Below are positions 8,033 through 17,179 of a stretch of 64,000 nt of DNA, one piece after another (positions within the stretch are counted from its first letter, which is position 1; each line of letters begins with the position of its first letter). Position numbers and translations under genes: made by a program. The notes below the pieces were generated by a model. The model saw only the letters and a program-made list of their open reading frames with translations, was not told the origin of the DNA and searched no databases. The stretch is from NCBI RefSeq assembly GCF_024347215.1, contig NZ_AP025282.1:4216001-4280000 (forward strand). The letters run 5' to 3'. This DNA is from Aliamphritea ceti. GTDB taxonomy: Bacteria; Pseudomonadota; Gammaproteobacteria; Pseudomonadales; Balneatricaceae.

Positions 8033-8824
8033 TTATTCAACTTTCATTGTATAAACATTCAAATCAAAATATTTATCATTAATTTTCTTATAAGTACCGT
8101 CGGCAAGAATTTCGGCCAGCGCTTTATTAAGTGCTTTCAGCAATTCTTCATCCTGTTTTCGCACGGCTATACCAACACCCTCTCCAACAAACTCAGGATT
8201 AGTAATAGGCTCTCCTGAAATTGTGCAACAAGCACCATCATCTGTTTTTTGAGTCCACTCTTGAAGGGGAATAACATCACCGACCATTACATCAAGACGG
8301 CCGCTCGCCATATCCAGATTTACTTCGTCTTGTGTAGAATATAAACGAATATCAGCATCCGGATAGATCTTGCCGATAAAGTCAGCTTGAGTGGTTCCGC
8401 TTTGAGCGCCGATAACTTTTCCAGACAGTGCTTCATTATTAAACTCAGTAATGCCAGACTTTTTATCCGTAACATGAGTCATAGCTGCCAAGTAATAAGG
8501 ATCGGAGAAACTGACTTGCTTCTTACGCGCCTCGGTAATAAACAATGAGGCGACCAGAAAGTCATACTTTTCTGCCAGAAGTCCGGGAATCAGCCCATCA
8601 TAATCTTGTGCTACTAATTCACATTCCTGCTCTATACGTTTACAAAGCTCTTCTCCGATATCGACATCAAATCCCGCCAACTTACCTGCGGAATCAATAT
8701 AGTTGAAAGGAGGAAAAGCCCCTTCGGTACCTAAACGGAGCTTATCTCCGGCATTGGCAGAGCTTACAGTAAGTGCAACGGTAGCAACCGCTAAACCAGA
8801 TAGAATAGATTTACAAAATTTCAT
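8033..8824 (-). CDS. Periplasmic polar amino-acid binding protein (SBP family 3)
   Basis: A 263-residue protein with a Sec signal peptide that probably cleaves after SSANA (about residue 25). The mature protein has the family 3 opening LRLGTEGAFPPFNYIDSAGKLAGFD, then VAQDYDGLIPGL and the SFSDPYYLA hinge strand. The acidic FDVDIGEEL segment and the AQSGTTQADFIG phosphate-like loop, with Ser/Thr and Asp contacts for the alpha-amino and carboxyl groups, resemble the lysine/arginine/ornithine and opine binders. It delivers an amino acid to the adjacent permeases. A Cys pair (DGACCTISG) in the second lobe is unusual. GGAG precedes the start. Confidence 0.93.
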   Translation of the reverse strand: MKFCKSILSGLAVATVALTVSSANAGDKLRLGTEGAFPPFNYIDSAGKLAGFDVDIGEELCKRIEQECELVAQDYDGLIPGLLAEKYDFLVASLFITEARKKQVSFSDPYYLAAMTHVTDKKSGITEFNNEALSGKVIGAQSGTTQADFIGKIYPDADIRLYSTQDEVNLDMASGRLDVMVGDVIPLQEWTQKTDDGACCTISGEPITNPEFVGEGVGIAVRKQDEELLKALNKALAEILADGTYKKINDKYFDLNVYTMKVE

Positions 8825-8981
8825 AGCAGACTCCTAAAAGTCATAGATTTTGATGAGCTACGCCCATTCATTTTTATTTTCAATAGCTGTACGAGCCTTT
8901 ATCTGTTAAATATCTCCAGCCAATGACTGCGATATCGATCTGAGTCCAACAGCTAATAAACTCAGTTTTAAAATAATGTTG

Positions 8982-9386
8982 TTAAGCACCGCCTTTCATA
9001 TCGATCGGCTTATATGCAACCATCTCTATTTCCACTTTAGCGTCAATTGTCAGACCCGCACAGATAGTCGCTCTCGCAGGATGTTTACCGTCAAAATAGG
9101 AAGCATAAACTTCGTTAAACTCATCAAAGTCATCTGGATCAGGCAGACAAATATTGACCTTTACAACGTCAGAAAAAGAACATTGAGCACGCTGCAAAAT
9201 TTCGCCGGCTGTATCCATCACCTGACGGGTTTCAGCGACAATCCCACCAGTAACGATTTTGCAATCATCGCCAAAACCAACAAGACCGGATAAATACACA
9301 AAATCACCAGCACGCACATAGCTCGAATAAGGAAGCCCCTCTTCGCTAGGCGCACCACGCTCCAATGACTGAGTTAAAGATCTCAT
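8982..9386 (-). CDS. RidA (YjgF/YER057c) family imine deaminase
   Basis: A 134-residue protein, typical RidA length. The catalytic Arg of active RidA is present in KHPARATICAG (Arg105), with the following Glu in EIEMVAY. RidA hydrolyses the reactive enamine/imine released by PLP dehydratases to a 2-oxo acid and ammonia. It overlaps the dehydratase gene by 4 nt (ATGA), so it is probably a dedicated partner of that enzyme rather than a general housekeeping copy. A 157-nt gap follows before the transporter genes. Confidence 0.92.
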   Translation of the reverse strand: MRSLTQSLERGAPSEEGLPYSSYVRAGDFVYLSGLVGFGDDCKIVTGGIVAETRQVMDTAGEILQRAQCSFSDVVKVNICLPDPDDFDEFNEVYASYFDGKHPARATICAGLTIDAKVEIEMVAYKPIDMKGGA

Positions 9387-10378
9387 TTCTGCTCCTCGGT
9401 ATTATTGAATCGTTCACTACTAATATTTCGCCCACTAATCACCACTGCAATTTTTTGGGCTTCTCGACGTTGAAAATCTGTATGTAGCGCACCAGCTAAA
9501 GCACTCGCGCTGCCGCCTTCCATAACTAAACCTTCACTTTCAAATAACAGTTGCATCGCGGGCCTAAGGCTCTCTTCCGAAACTAAAATAGCAGCATCCA
9601 TGAAGTCGCGAACAATCGGGAAAGTAAATTGATTATTAAGGCCGATACTGCCACCAATAGCGTCGCCTAAGCTTGGAGGCTCTTCTACAGTAACTGGATG
9701 CCCTGCCTCGAGGCTCCGGACCATGCCTGGCTCCACCTCCATAGAAGTACCAACAACATTGATGGCCGGTGAAATTGCTTTGGCAGCTAAAGCAATACCA
9801 GACAACAGACCGCCGCCAGATAACGGAGCAATAATGGTATCGATATCTGGCTGCTCATTTAGAATATCGAGCGCAATCGTTCCCTGGCCTGCTATTACAT
9901 CCAGATCATCGTAAGGCGCTATCCAGGTTAACCCTTCTTTATCGATCAAGGAGTCTGCGTACTCTTGCGCATCATCCTGCGTGTTACCGACAACTCTCAA
10001 ATCGGCACCATAGCTACGTATTGCCTGACGCTTGTTTTCAGGAACTAAATCACACACACAGATGATCGCCCGGATTCCCAGTATCTTGGCAATATAGGCG
10101 ACTGCACGGCCGTGATTTCCACTAGATACGGCAACCACACCACGCTTCTTTTCCGCTTCGCTAAGTTGCAACATTCGGTTTGATGCTCCACGCAACTTGA
10201 AACTTCCTGTTGTCTGAAGTGTTTCCAGTTTCAACCACACTTCACAGCCAACAGCCTCGGAAATAGCACTGGAAAAAATAAGCGGTGTGGGCCTAATGAT
10301 TGAAGCAATTCGATCTCGCGCCTGTAATACGGTTTGTAATGAAACATAACTATCTGGGCTAACATCTTTGCTATTCAT
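9383..10378 (-). CDS. PLP-dependent threonine/serine dehydratase-like enzyme (fold type II)
   Basis: A 331-residue protein. The PLP lysine sits in TGSFKLRGA (Lys61), the SSGNHGRAVA loop binds the substrate carboxylate, and PLSGGGLLSG is the phosphate loop. There is no ACT regulatory domain, so it belongs to the short catabolic class (TdcB, serine racemase, hydroxyaspartate dehydratase, EutB). Such enzymes remove water from a 3-hydroxy amino acid to give an enamine. It overlaps both neighbours by 4 nt. EutB, of hydroxyectoine use, is a possible relative, but the other ectoine genes are absent, so the substrate is left open. Confidence 0.9.
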   Translation of the reverse strand: MNSKDVSPDSYVSLQTVLQARDRIASIIRPTPLIFSSAISEAVGCEVWLKLETLQTTGSFKLRGASNRMLQLSEAEKKRGVVAVSSGNHGRAVAYIAKILGIRAIICVCDLVPENKRQAIRSYGADLRVVGNTQDDAQEYADSLIDKEGLTWIAPYDDLDVIAGQGTIALDILNEQPDIDTIIAPLSGGGLLSGIALAAKAISPAINVVGTSMEVEPGMVRSLEAGHPVTVEEPPSLGDAIGGSIGLNNQFTFPIVRDFMDAAILVSEESLRPAMQLLFESEGLVMEGGSASALAGALHTDFQRREAQKIAVVISGRNISSERFNNTEEQK

Positions 10379-11319
10379 TGGATAACGTCCTCAACTTCTG
10401 TTCCTAACCCTTTTGGAAATAGAGATGAATATGCATGAATCATCGAATGAAGCTGATGGCGTTGTACTTCAGGCAACTGTTTAAGTGGAGGACACAGATT
10501 CAGCCATTGTGAATCTCCCGACATCATCGCGATAATATCTTTAACCGCTTCGCTAACAGGAAATTTCAATAAGGTTTCTTCCCAAAGCCCGGTTAACGCA
10601 ATCTGCGCATCCTGCGCATCCTGCGTATTAAGACTCCATCCCTTCTTAACATCTGCCAGTAAATTAGGTGTTAGATTGGCAGTTGCAGTAATAGCCCCAT
10701 ATCCTCCAGCTTCTAGAAGAGGCCAAAGTAGGTGGTCATCACCCGAGAATACTTTCAATTGGGGAAACTGTTTTGCCATCAAGGTCATGCTTTCCAGCGA
10801 ACCTGTACTGTCTTTCACTCCGGCAATTTCATCAGGGTAAGCCTTTATAAGACGTTCAATCAGAGCCGGGGTCACCGGCGCACCGGTCATTTCAGGAAAA
10901 TGATAAAGATATATCTGATTTTTCAGTCTTTCGAGCTGCTCAATCAAACGTGAATAAAATGCAAAAATGCCGTCCTCATCCGGAGAATGAAAAAAGAATG
11001 GCGGATGCACCAAGATACCATCGCACCCAGAATCAATAGCATGCTGTGATAACCGAAGAGTGTCTGCTACTGAACAGCAGCCAGTACCTACAATGAGACT
11101 CTCGGCAGGCACGCCACTATTAAGTAATACATCTAAAGCCTGAATACGCTCAGAAATACCGAAAGAGGCAGACTCGCCGGTTGTGCCAAATAAAACAGCA
11201 CCATCGCAACCGGATTGAAGTATCCACCGGGTATGTGATGAAAGTTTTAAATGCTCAATTTTCCCCATGCTATCAACGGGCGTTACCAAGGCGGCACAAA
11301 TTGAAGGAGTGATAGTCAT
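10375..11319 (-). CDS. DapA/NAL superfamily class I aldolase or lyase
   Basis: A 314-residue TIM-barrel aldolase. It carries LFGTTGES (pyruvate carboxylate binding, ~43-50), the Schiff-base Lys in AGVKDSTGS (Lys169) and a Tyr at ~139 in LYHFPEMTG, where many relatives have YN.P. Family members condense or cleave pyruvate with an aldehyde. True DapA is unlikely: the context is catabolic and the C-terminal region is divergent. In this operon it would cleave a 4-hydroxy-2-oxo acid to pyruvate and an aldehyde, which the downstream ALDH would oxidise. It is first in the leftward operon. A short GCATCCT.. direct repeat encodes QDAQDAQ. Confidence 0.88.
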   Translation of the reverse strand: MTITPSICAALVTPVDSMGKIEHLKLSSHTRWILQSGCDGAVLFGTTGESASFGISERIQALDVLLNSGVPAESLIVGTGCCSVADTLRLSQHAIDSGCDGILVHPPFFFHSPDEDGIFAFYSRLIEQLERLKNQIYLYHFPEMTGAPVTPALIERLIKAYPDEIAGVKDSTGSLESMTLMAKQFPQLKVFSGDDHLLWPLLEAGGYGAITATANLTPNLLADVKKGWSLNTQDAQDAQIALTGLWEETLLKFPVSEAVKDIIAMMSGDSQWLNLCPPLKQLPEVQRHQLHSMIHAYSSLFPKGLGTEVEDVIQ

Positions 11320-11786
11320 CTCTAGCCTACTATGTCAATTAGATAAGCAAGAAGACTTTTCATAACTTCTCGCCAGTTTCAATCAGCTTATGGCGAAGCG
11401 AAGTCAGGACAAATCTAAAAAATGAAAAGTAAACTGAACAAATGCTGACAGTATCGATATCCAGCCATTGCGAAAAAATAAAACAACTCTAAAGACGCGG
11501 CTACATATCATTGAAATTTAAATACTTTTATGGTCATCTAATGGCAAATAATCATCATAAAAAGGTGTGGGATAGTCGCTAAAAAACAGTAAATTATTAT
11601 TTTTGATCACCATCGTCTTCCCTGCAATTGCTTTATAAATACACACTCAAGCAATATAAACAGTATTAATAAAAGTAAATCTATGTACGAACAACTATGC
11701 TTTAAATACGCTTACTTTAGGAAGATAGTCAGAACTGGTGAACGCTTGAAAAGTCCAGTTTTATCAAAGAATAAGGGGAGCTAAAT
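11320..11786. other. Divergent regulatory region of catabolic operon and LysR gene
   Basis: 467 nt without a credible gene, AT-rich, between the leftward aldolase gene and the rightward LysR gene. Promoters for both must lie here, and the LysR protein presumably binds here. I could not single out one convincing operator. AAGGGGAG just before 11787 is a good ribosome-binding site for LysR. Confidence 0.5.
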
Positions 11787-12704
11787 ATGTCAGTTTCAAA
11801 AATTCCTAGTCATCAAATTCAGGAACTCGACCTTAAACTTTTACGCATTTTTTTAACTATTGTTAATAATGGCGGCTTCTCTGCTGCTCAGTATGAGTTA
11901 AATATCAGTCTTTCCGCCATCAGTGCAGCAATGACTCAGTTGGAAGGTAGGTTGGGGTTTAAACTCTGCGAACGTGGACGAAGCGGCTTTCAACTAACAG
12001 AAGGTGGTAAGGTAATTCATCAGGAATTACTTAAAACTATAGAGGCCATAGATCGATTCCAATCGGTTGCAGAATCATTTAAAGGTGACATGTACGGCCG
12101 GATTACGATCGCAATTGACGATGCGATTATGACTAATTCTAAGTGCCCTCTTTTTAAAATCATCAGAGATTTCAGTCAGACGGCTCCTAATCTCAAACTT
12201 AACCTCAACATCATATCTGTATCCAGAATGGAAAGGGCCTTATTAGAAAATGAAATAAATATTGCAATCGGACCCTTTCGGGAAATTTCTGACACTCTTA
12301 CTTTCAAGTTACTCTATGAAGAAACTCAGTATCTATGCGCTGGTAGTGGGCACCCGGCATTTGGTGTTACGAATGTTAAAAAGCTTAAAGAAATTGCTCA
12401 CGAGTCAAATTACGCCGCGCGAAGCTATAAAGATAGCGCTGCTATGCTTGACGATGCATCTTTCGAGAAAATCACATCAACCTCAAAAATGGAAGCGCTT
12501 CTGGCGTATGTTCTAAGTGGTCAATATCTTGGATACTTGCCACGCCATGCTTGTCATGACTGGTTAGAAAAAAATGAAATGTGGGCGCTTGATCCTCATA
12601 CATTTTCTTATAAAGTTCCCATCAAGGTGGTTTACAAAAGATCTCATGATGACCCCCGAATCTCGCTGTTTTTAGATTCCGTCATAGAACTTGCTGGCAA
12701 ATAA
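11787..12704 (+). CDS. LysR-family regulator, probable activator of the catabolic operon
   Basis: A 305-residue LysR protein. The N-terminal winged helix-turn-helix reads LKLLRIFLTIVNNGGFSAAQ, then SLSAISAAMTQLEGRLGFKLCERG, with QLTEGGKVI marking the end of the DNA-binding domain (~residue 80). The remainder is the periplasmic-binding-like effector domain. The start at 11787 has a strong AGGGGAG site seven bases upstream. Its codon usage looks more AT-rich than the operon it faces. It is divergent from the operon starting at 11319, the usual LysR arrangement. The effector is presumably the imported amino acid or a breakdown product. Confidence 0.93.
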   Translation: MSVSKIPSHQIQELDLKLLRIFLTIVNNGGFSAAQYELNISLSAISAAMTQLEGRLGFKLCERGRSGFQLTEGGKVIHQELLKTIEAIDRFQSVAESFKGDMYGRITIAIDDAIMTNSKCPLFKIIRDFSQTAPNLKLNLNIISVSRMERALLENEINIAIGPFREISDTLTFKLLYEETQYLCAGSGHPAFGVTNVKKLKEIAHESNYAARSYKDSAAMLDDASFEKITSTSKMEALLAYVLSGQYLGYLPRHACHDWLEKNEMWALDPHTFSYKVPIKVVYKRSHDDPRISLFLDSVIELAGK

Positions 12705-12889
12705 TCCAACGCTCCTATTAAAATTAGCCTGAATCGACCAATTTTTCACAGGTGCTCTATCTCCTGTTTTACTTCTCAGACCGAAAAGATGTGCAGATTC
12801 TATACGCTCTACAATATATTTGTACCCGACAATGTTTACTAATTTTCAAAGCTAACAGCTGAACTATGCAACGATATCCATGAAAACAT

Positions 12890-12968
12890 TTGGAAATACA
12901 GGTTTTTGAATGCGACTAAAAATCCGCTACCTTCGGGCGTGGCGGTTCAAGTCTGCCCACCGGGGCCA
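12890..12968 (+). pseudogene. Degenerate tRNA-Leu copy C
   Basis: From AAAATCCG at 12919 to CCA at 12966-12968, 50 nt follow the intact tRNA-Leu 3' half with only a few mismatches (for example TCTGCCC for TCCGCCC and GGGGCCA for GGTACCA). The acceptor, D-arm and anticodon are lost. A weak CGAA..TTCG hairpin and seven T (13018-13024) follow, then GTGTCTGAAATTTG (13025-13038). The same 14-nt tail follows the terminator of the intact tRNA at 3577-3590. Confidence 0.75.
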
Positions 12969-13062
12969 CTATATTCCTAGAGAAGAACTTTAGAATCGAA
13001 CGATGTTTCAGCCTTCGTTTTTTTGTGTCTGAAATTTGCGAATACTGACGATAAACAAAGAA

Positions 13063-13144
13063 ACACGACGGATTCGCTTTCTAAAAATAACCGGCGTTAC
13101 CTTCGGGCGTGGCGGTTGTTCTTAAATCAGCGCCCACCGGTACC
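13063..13144 (+). pseudogene. Degenerate tRNA-Leu copy D
   Basis: ACACGACGGATTC (13063-13075) matches the D-arm and anticodon 5' side of the intact tRNA. After a scrambled anticodon region, TTACCTTCGGGCGTGGCGGTT matches except at one position, then an insertion (GTTCTTAAAT) splits the T-arm before GCCCACCGGTACC. A GCTG-ttc-CAGC hairpin and seven T (13198-13204) follow. Its downstream flank resembles that of copy C, so C and D look like a tandem duplicate. 12705-13400 holds nothing else I recognise. Confidence 0.75.
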
Positions 13145-13400
13145 GCTACTCTACTTTAAGAAGAAACTAAGAAATCGAACGCTGTTCCAGCCTTTGGTTT
13201 TTTTAGGACGTTGGAGAGCAAACTAAAAATAGCTATCATTTAATTTTACTCTCCCTCCCTGTTAATCCCACCCTATATATCTCCTGAAATATTGTCTGCT
13301 GAAGCGCTGGCTACACTCCCGGTGCGGCATACAGAGAATCCCTTTACATGACTATGATCTTGTATTTAAAGTAAGCTTTTAAAACCGGAACCCTGAACCT

Positions 13401-13877
13401 ATGACTGAAATAATCCTGATCGCTATAGTCGTCTGTATTGGCTGGCTGCTGATAAGATCTAAGAAACAAAATAAGCAGTTAGCTGAACAGAACCGTTCTG
13501 AAGGTTCTGAGTTTTTGACTCTGAATGCTGACAAACCGGAAGTATCGACAACAGCCAGCGGCCTGCAATATGAAGTTCTGCAATCAGGCAGTGGTTCAGA
13601 ACATCCGAACGCCTCGGATAAAGTAAAGGTTCACTATCACGGCACCCTGATTGATGGCCGGGTGTTCGACAGTTCAGTTGACCGTGGCGAGCCAATCAGC
13701 TTTGTCCTTAATCAGGTCATTAAAGGCTGGACAGAAGGTGTTCAACTGATGGTTGTAGGGGAAAAACGTCGTTTATTTATCCCGGCCGATCTGGCCTACG
13801 GGAATGGCTCAGCGGGTATTATTACTCCCGGCTCCACCTTAATTTTTGAGGTTGAACTGCTGGCTATCAACCCCTGA
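13401..13877 (+). CDS. FKBP-type peptidyl-prolyl isomerase, membrane-anchored
   Basis: 158 residues. Residues 1-19 are a hydrophobic anchor (IILIAIVVCIGWLLI) and are followed by a basic/polar linker. The FKBP domain spans ~48-157: VKVHYHGTLIDGRVFDSS, then VIKGWTEGVQLM, LFIPADLAYG and LIFEVELL, matching the FkpA/FklB C-terminal domain. The active-site Tyr, Phe-Asp, Val-Ile and Trp positions are kept. It catalyses prolyl cis/trans isomerisation; the N-terminal anchor without a cleavage site suggests it is held at the inner membrane, orientation unclear. It is convergent with the GGDEF-EAL gene. Confidence 0.92.
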   Translation: MTEIILIAIVVCIGWLLIRSKKQNKQLAEQNRSEGSEFLTLNADKPEVSTTASGLQYEVLQSGSGSEHPNASDKVKVHYHGTLIDGRVFDSSVDRGEPISFVLNQVIKGWTEGVQLMVVGEKRRLFIPADLAYGNGSAGIITPGSTLIFEVELLAINP

Positions 13878-14068
13878 TTCCGTTCATATACCTGATAAAG
13901 CGGGTGCTGCAGCTTAAACTGACTCCCGCTATCTGACCTTTTTTGAAAATTCAGGGCTTCAGGTAACAACTAGCCTCCTGAATCACCACTCAACCTCATC
14001 AAATAACTGAAGAACTTTTCTCTGAACGTATTCTGAAAATGGTTTTCCGGCACGAAAACCCGGCCCAT

Positions 14069-17000
14069 TCAGCGCACCGGATCATCAACCGGGCACTCAT
14101 TAAGAATACCAATCATATCGGAGATCGCAGTTTTACTCAGACCCGCCTGCTCCCTGTGGCTCAGGCTATATTCCATAACCATTCGGCGGATACCTGCTGC
14201 CTGTTCACGCATAGCAATTACTTCATTACTGAGTACCGGTTTACTGATCAAATACCCCTGGATTTCATCACACAGCAGCCCCTGCAGAAAACGTAACTCT
14301 TCTTCAGTCTCGACACCTTCCGCAACTACTTGCAGCCCCAGACTATGTCCCATCGCGATAATCGCACTAACAATTGCCTCATCATTCGGTCGTTGCGTTA
14401 CTCCGGTAATAAAAGACCGATCAATTTTCACCTTACTCAGCGGGAAACGTTTCAAATAACTCAATGATGAATAGCCGGTACCAAAATCATCCAGCGAGAG
14501 TTTAAAACCGGCCATACTAAGTATTTCGAGAATAGCGATGGCAGCATCAATACTCTGAATAACCGCAGTTTCAGTTATCTCGATTTCAATAGTACTGGCC
14601 GGTACGCCGTAGTCAGCCACTAACGCTATAATCTGTTCACCAAGATTCGGATCTCTGAACTCTACCGGTGACAAGTTAACCGCTACTGTCACCAAACCAT
14701 GTCCTTCTTTTTGCCAGTTGAGAATCTGTCGGCACACCGTGCGAAAAACCCAGTTACTGATCCGATTTATCAACCCGGTTCGTTCCGCCAACTCAATAAA
14801 CTCATCCGGGGGCACCAGGCCCAATTGAGGATGTTGCCAACGAATCAGGGCCTCCATACTGTTGATATTACCGCTACGCAGATCAACCTTCGGCTGGTAA
14901 TACATCACCAGCTCACCTCTTTCGAGCGCCTGATGTAGTTCTGCTTCCATCTCGATCTGCTTTTTCGCCCGCTCAGTATTTTCATTAGAGTAAAAACTGA
15001 AATTACTGCCCCCCTGATTTAGCCGGGCCTCGCGCATGGCGTTACTGGCATTCTTCAACAGAGTTTCCGGATCTTCACCATCGGAGGGAAATACACTGAT
15101 CCCGGTATTCAGGTTTAAATAGTATTCGCCGCCCTCAACCTCAAACGGCTCCATAAAGGCTACTAAGATTCTCTGCAGCACATTAGTAACTACATCCAAC
15201 TGTTTTACGTCCGTCAGTACCACCGCCACCTTATTACTTTCCAGATGTTGCAATACAAAAGACATTTCATCCTGATCAGTGGTCAGCTCGACACAGGCGT
15301 GACGCAGGGTTTGTTTTAGCCGGGTCAAAACAAACTTTACCAGCTTATCGCCTACTGCAAGCCCCAGAGTGTCATACACCCGTTGCAGGGTATCCAGATC
15401 AATGACCATCATCGCTACCCGGCTATTATCCCGGCGGGCACGACTAATCCCCTGATCAATGCAATCCAGAAACAACGCATTTGTAGGTAAGCCGCCTATA
15501 TCGTTGGCTACAGGTCTGACATCCTGCCGGACTTCCTTGCTTGCATGGGCTGGAATTTCTTCGCCTGCAATATCACTGGTAACAATTATTTCCGACTCTG
15601 CCGTTAGCACTTCAGTCACTGCCTGCTGAACTTGTGAATCCAGAATATCGCCTAGTTCAGCATCACTATCATTCGACTCAGGTGTCCAGGGGACAACCCG
15701 GTTACGGCCATTATTTTTTGCTACGTATAAAGCATTATCAGCTTTCTCTACTAACTCCTGAGGAGTTTCAGCCCCACCAGCCAAGCTGGCTACGCCAAAA
15801 CTGGCAGTAATCCGCAAATTACCGGGGATGTTTTCATCTCTGGACTCTTCAATCGCCAAACGAATGCGTTCTGCGATGGTAATGCCAATTTTCACATCCG
15901 CTTCCGGCAGCACAATACAAAACTCCTCGCCGCCGTAGCGCCCCACCAGATCATGAGCCCTGGAATGTTCTGATAACACTCTTGCTAGCAGCTTAATTAC
16001 TTCATCCCCTACGGTATGACCGAAATTGTCATTCACTAGTTTAAAGTGATCAATATCCACCATGATGCAACTGAGCTCTTCATCGTCCTGATTGGCTTCA
16101 GCCAACAAAGCTTCAAAGCCCTGAAACAGAGAACGTCTGTTCAACACCCCGGTCAATGGATCGTGGGTTGCCAGCACCCGTAGCTCTTTATTTTGCCGGG
16201 TTATTTCTTTCTTACTGCTTTCCAGCTTATCCATTGCCCGGTGCAGCTCGGCATTTTTCTGTTCAGCTTCCGTAATATCATTAAAGGTAATCAGTGCTCC
16301 CCGTACTTCCCCCTTGTTCGCATTGATCGGTGAGGCATTCACACTGAATGTATACCCTCTTTCCAACCCTTTCTTCAGGCGAATATTTATATCATGAACA
16401 GCTCCCAGGCCTTCCAGCACGGAAAACCACGGCAGTGTAAATTTACTGGAATCATGCTCTTCGCCATAGATCTCCCAGTTCAGGGTAGCACTGTCCTTAC
16501 CCACCAGGTCGCCCGGTTCCATACCCACTACCCGGGCAAACTCAGCATTAGAAAAAACGATGAAGCCTTCATTGTCGATAATCAACAAACCTTCTGACAA
16601 CGTATCCAACGCCTGACGTACCCGGTCCGGAATAACCTCATCCGGATTCAACTCGTGCATTGCCCGTTTCAGAAATAACAGATATGCCAGAAATCCGACA
16701 CCACCGATGAAGATAACTAATAATGTGAAGGAGCCATTAAACGAAGCAAACGTTCCCCCAAGCAAGGGCTTAAAAGTAACTTCCACATTGCCCCAACGCC
16801 CGTCATCATTAAAAACAGCAACCTGTACCTGAGTTGCAGTTGAGCGTTCGCCAGCTTGTAAATCCCAGTACTGACTATGCCCACCAAACTCCGCTAACAG
16901 GTTACCTTCAGCGTTACGTACTGCTGCAGAAGTCATTTTTTCACTACGTTCCACTACCAGTCGGAGAATATTTTCCACACTTTCCAGCCGACGTTCATCG

Positions 17001-17176
17001 AACCCGGATGACACCTGAATTGCCAAAGATTCAGTTATAACTTTCCGTGACTCAAGTTCCGCTTTACGGGTATCCGGTACCAGGCCCAGCAAGTCCGTCA
17101 CCAACAGGATGGAGACCGTTAACATGGTCAGGCTGAAACTGAGCCGAACCAGCGGGGAAATAACTAATCTGCGCAT
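14069..17176 (-). CDS. Membrane PAS-GGDEF-GGDEF(degenerate)-EAL c-di-GMP protein
   Basis: 1035 residues. There is an N-terminal membrane helix (~7-30), a periplasmic domain, a second helix (~148-170), a PAS domain (~185-305), then GGDEF, a second degenerate GGDEF and EAL. The first GGDEF has an intact RYGGEEF site with an RxxD inhibitory motif (RAHD) five residues before it, so a feedback-inhibited cyclase is likely. The second GGDEF lacks the signature. The EAL domain keeps MEALIRW, NLSPVEF, EITET, DDFGTGYSS, KIDRSF and EGVET, so phosphodiesterase activity is plausible. It is last in the 26632-14069 operon, 3 nt after the DUF4347 gene. By position it could couple c-di-GMP to export of that surface protein. 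Confidence 0.93.
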   Translation of the reverse strand: MRRLVISPLVRLSFSLTMLTVSILLVTDLLGLVPDTRKAELESRKVITESLAIQVSSGFDERRLESVENILRLVVERSEKMTSAAVRNAEGNLLAEFGGHSQYWDLQAGERSTATQVQVAVFNDDGRWGNVEVTFKPLLGGTFASFNGSFTLLVIFIGGVGFLAYLLFLKRAMHELNPDEVIPDRVRQALDTLSEGLLIIDNEGFIVFSNAEFARVVGMEPGDLVGKDSATLNWEIYGEEHDSSKFTLPWFSVLEGLGAVHDINIRLKKGLERGYTFSVNASPINANKGEVRGALITFNDITEAEQKNAELHRAMDKLESSKKEITRQNKELRVLATHDPLTGVLNRRSLFQGFEALLAEANQDDEELSCIMVDIDHFKLVNDNFGHTVGDEVIKLLARVLSEHSRAHDLVGRYGGEEFCIVLPEADVKIGITIAERIRLAIEESRDENIPGNLRITASFGVASLAGGAETPQELVEKADNALYVAKNNGRNRVVPWTPESNDSDAELGDILDSQVQQAVTEVLTAESEIIVTSDIAGEEIPAHASKEVRQDVRPVANDIGGLPTNALFLDCIDQGISRARRDNSRVAMMVIDLDTLQRVYDTLGLAVGDKLVKFVLTRLKQTLRHACVELTTDQDEMSFVLQHLESNKVAVVLTDVKQLDVVTNVLQRILVAFMEPFEVEGGEYYLNLNTGISVFPSDGEDPETLLKNASNAMREARLNQGGSNFSFYSNENTERAKKQIEMEAELHQALERGELVMYYQPKVDLRSGNINSMEALIRWQHPQLGLVPPDEFIELAERTGLINRISNWVFRTVCRQILNWQKEGHGLVTVAVNLSPVEFRDPNLGEQIIALVADYGVPASTIEIEITETAVIQSIDAAIAILEILSMAGFKLSLDDFGTGYSSLSYLKRFPLSKVKIDRSFITGVTQRPNDEAIVSAIIAMGHSLGLQVVAEGVETEEELRFLQGLLCDEIQGYLISKPVLSNEVIAMREQAAGIRRMVMEYSLSHREQAGLSKTAISDMIGILNECPVDDPVR

Positions 17177-17179
17177 AGT

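Noticed and set aside
9383..10378. EutB of hydroxyectoine degradation
   Set aside because: EutC, DoeA/EutD and DoeB/EutE are all missing, so ectoine use is not supported.
10375..11319. True dihydrodipicolinate synthase dapA
   Set aside because: Catabolic operon context, altered Tyr motif (YHFPE) and divergent C-terminus point to another aldolase of the superfamily.
4170..12704. Prophage or integrative element at tRNA-Leu
   Set aside because: No integrase, excisionase or phage gene between the tRNA-like copies; only the copies themselves suggest an insertion.
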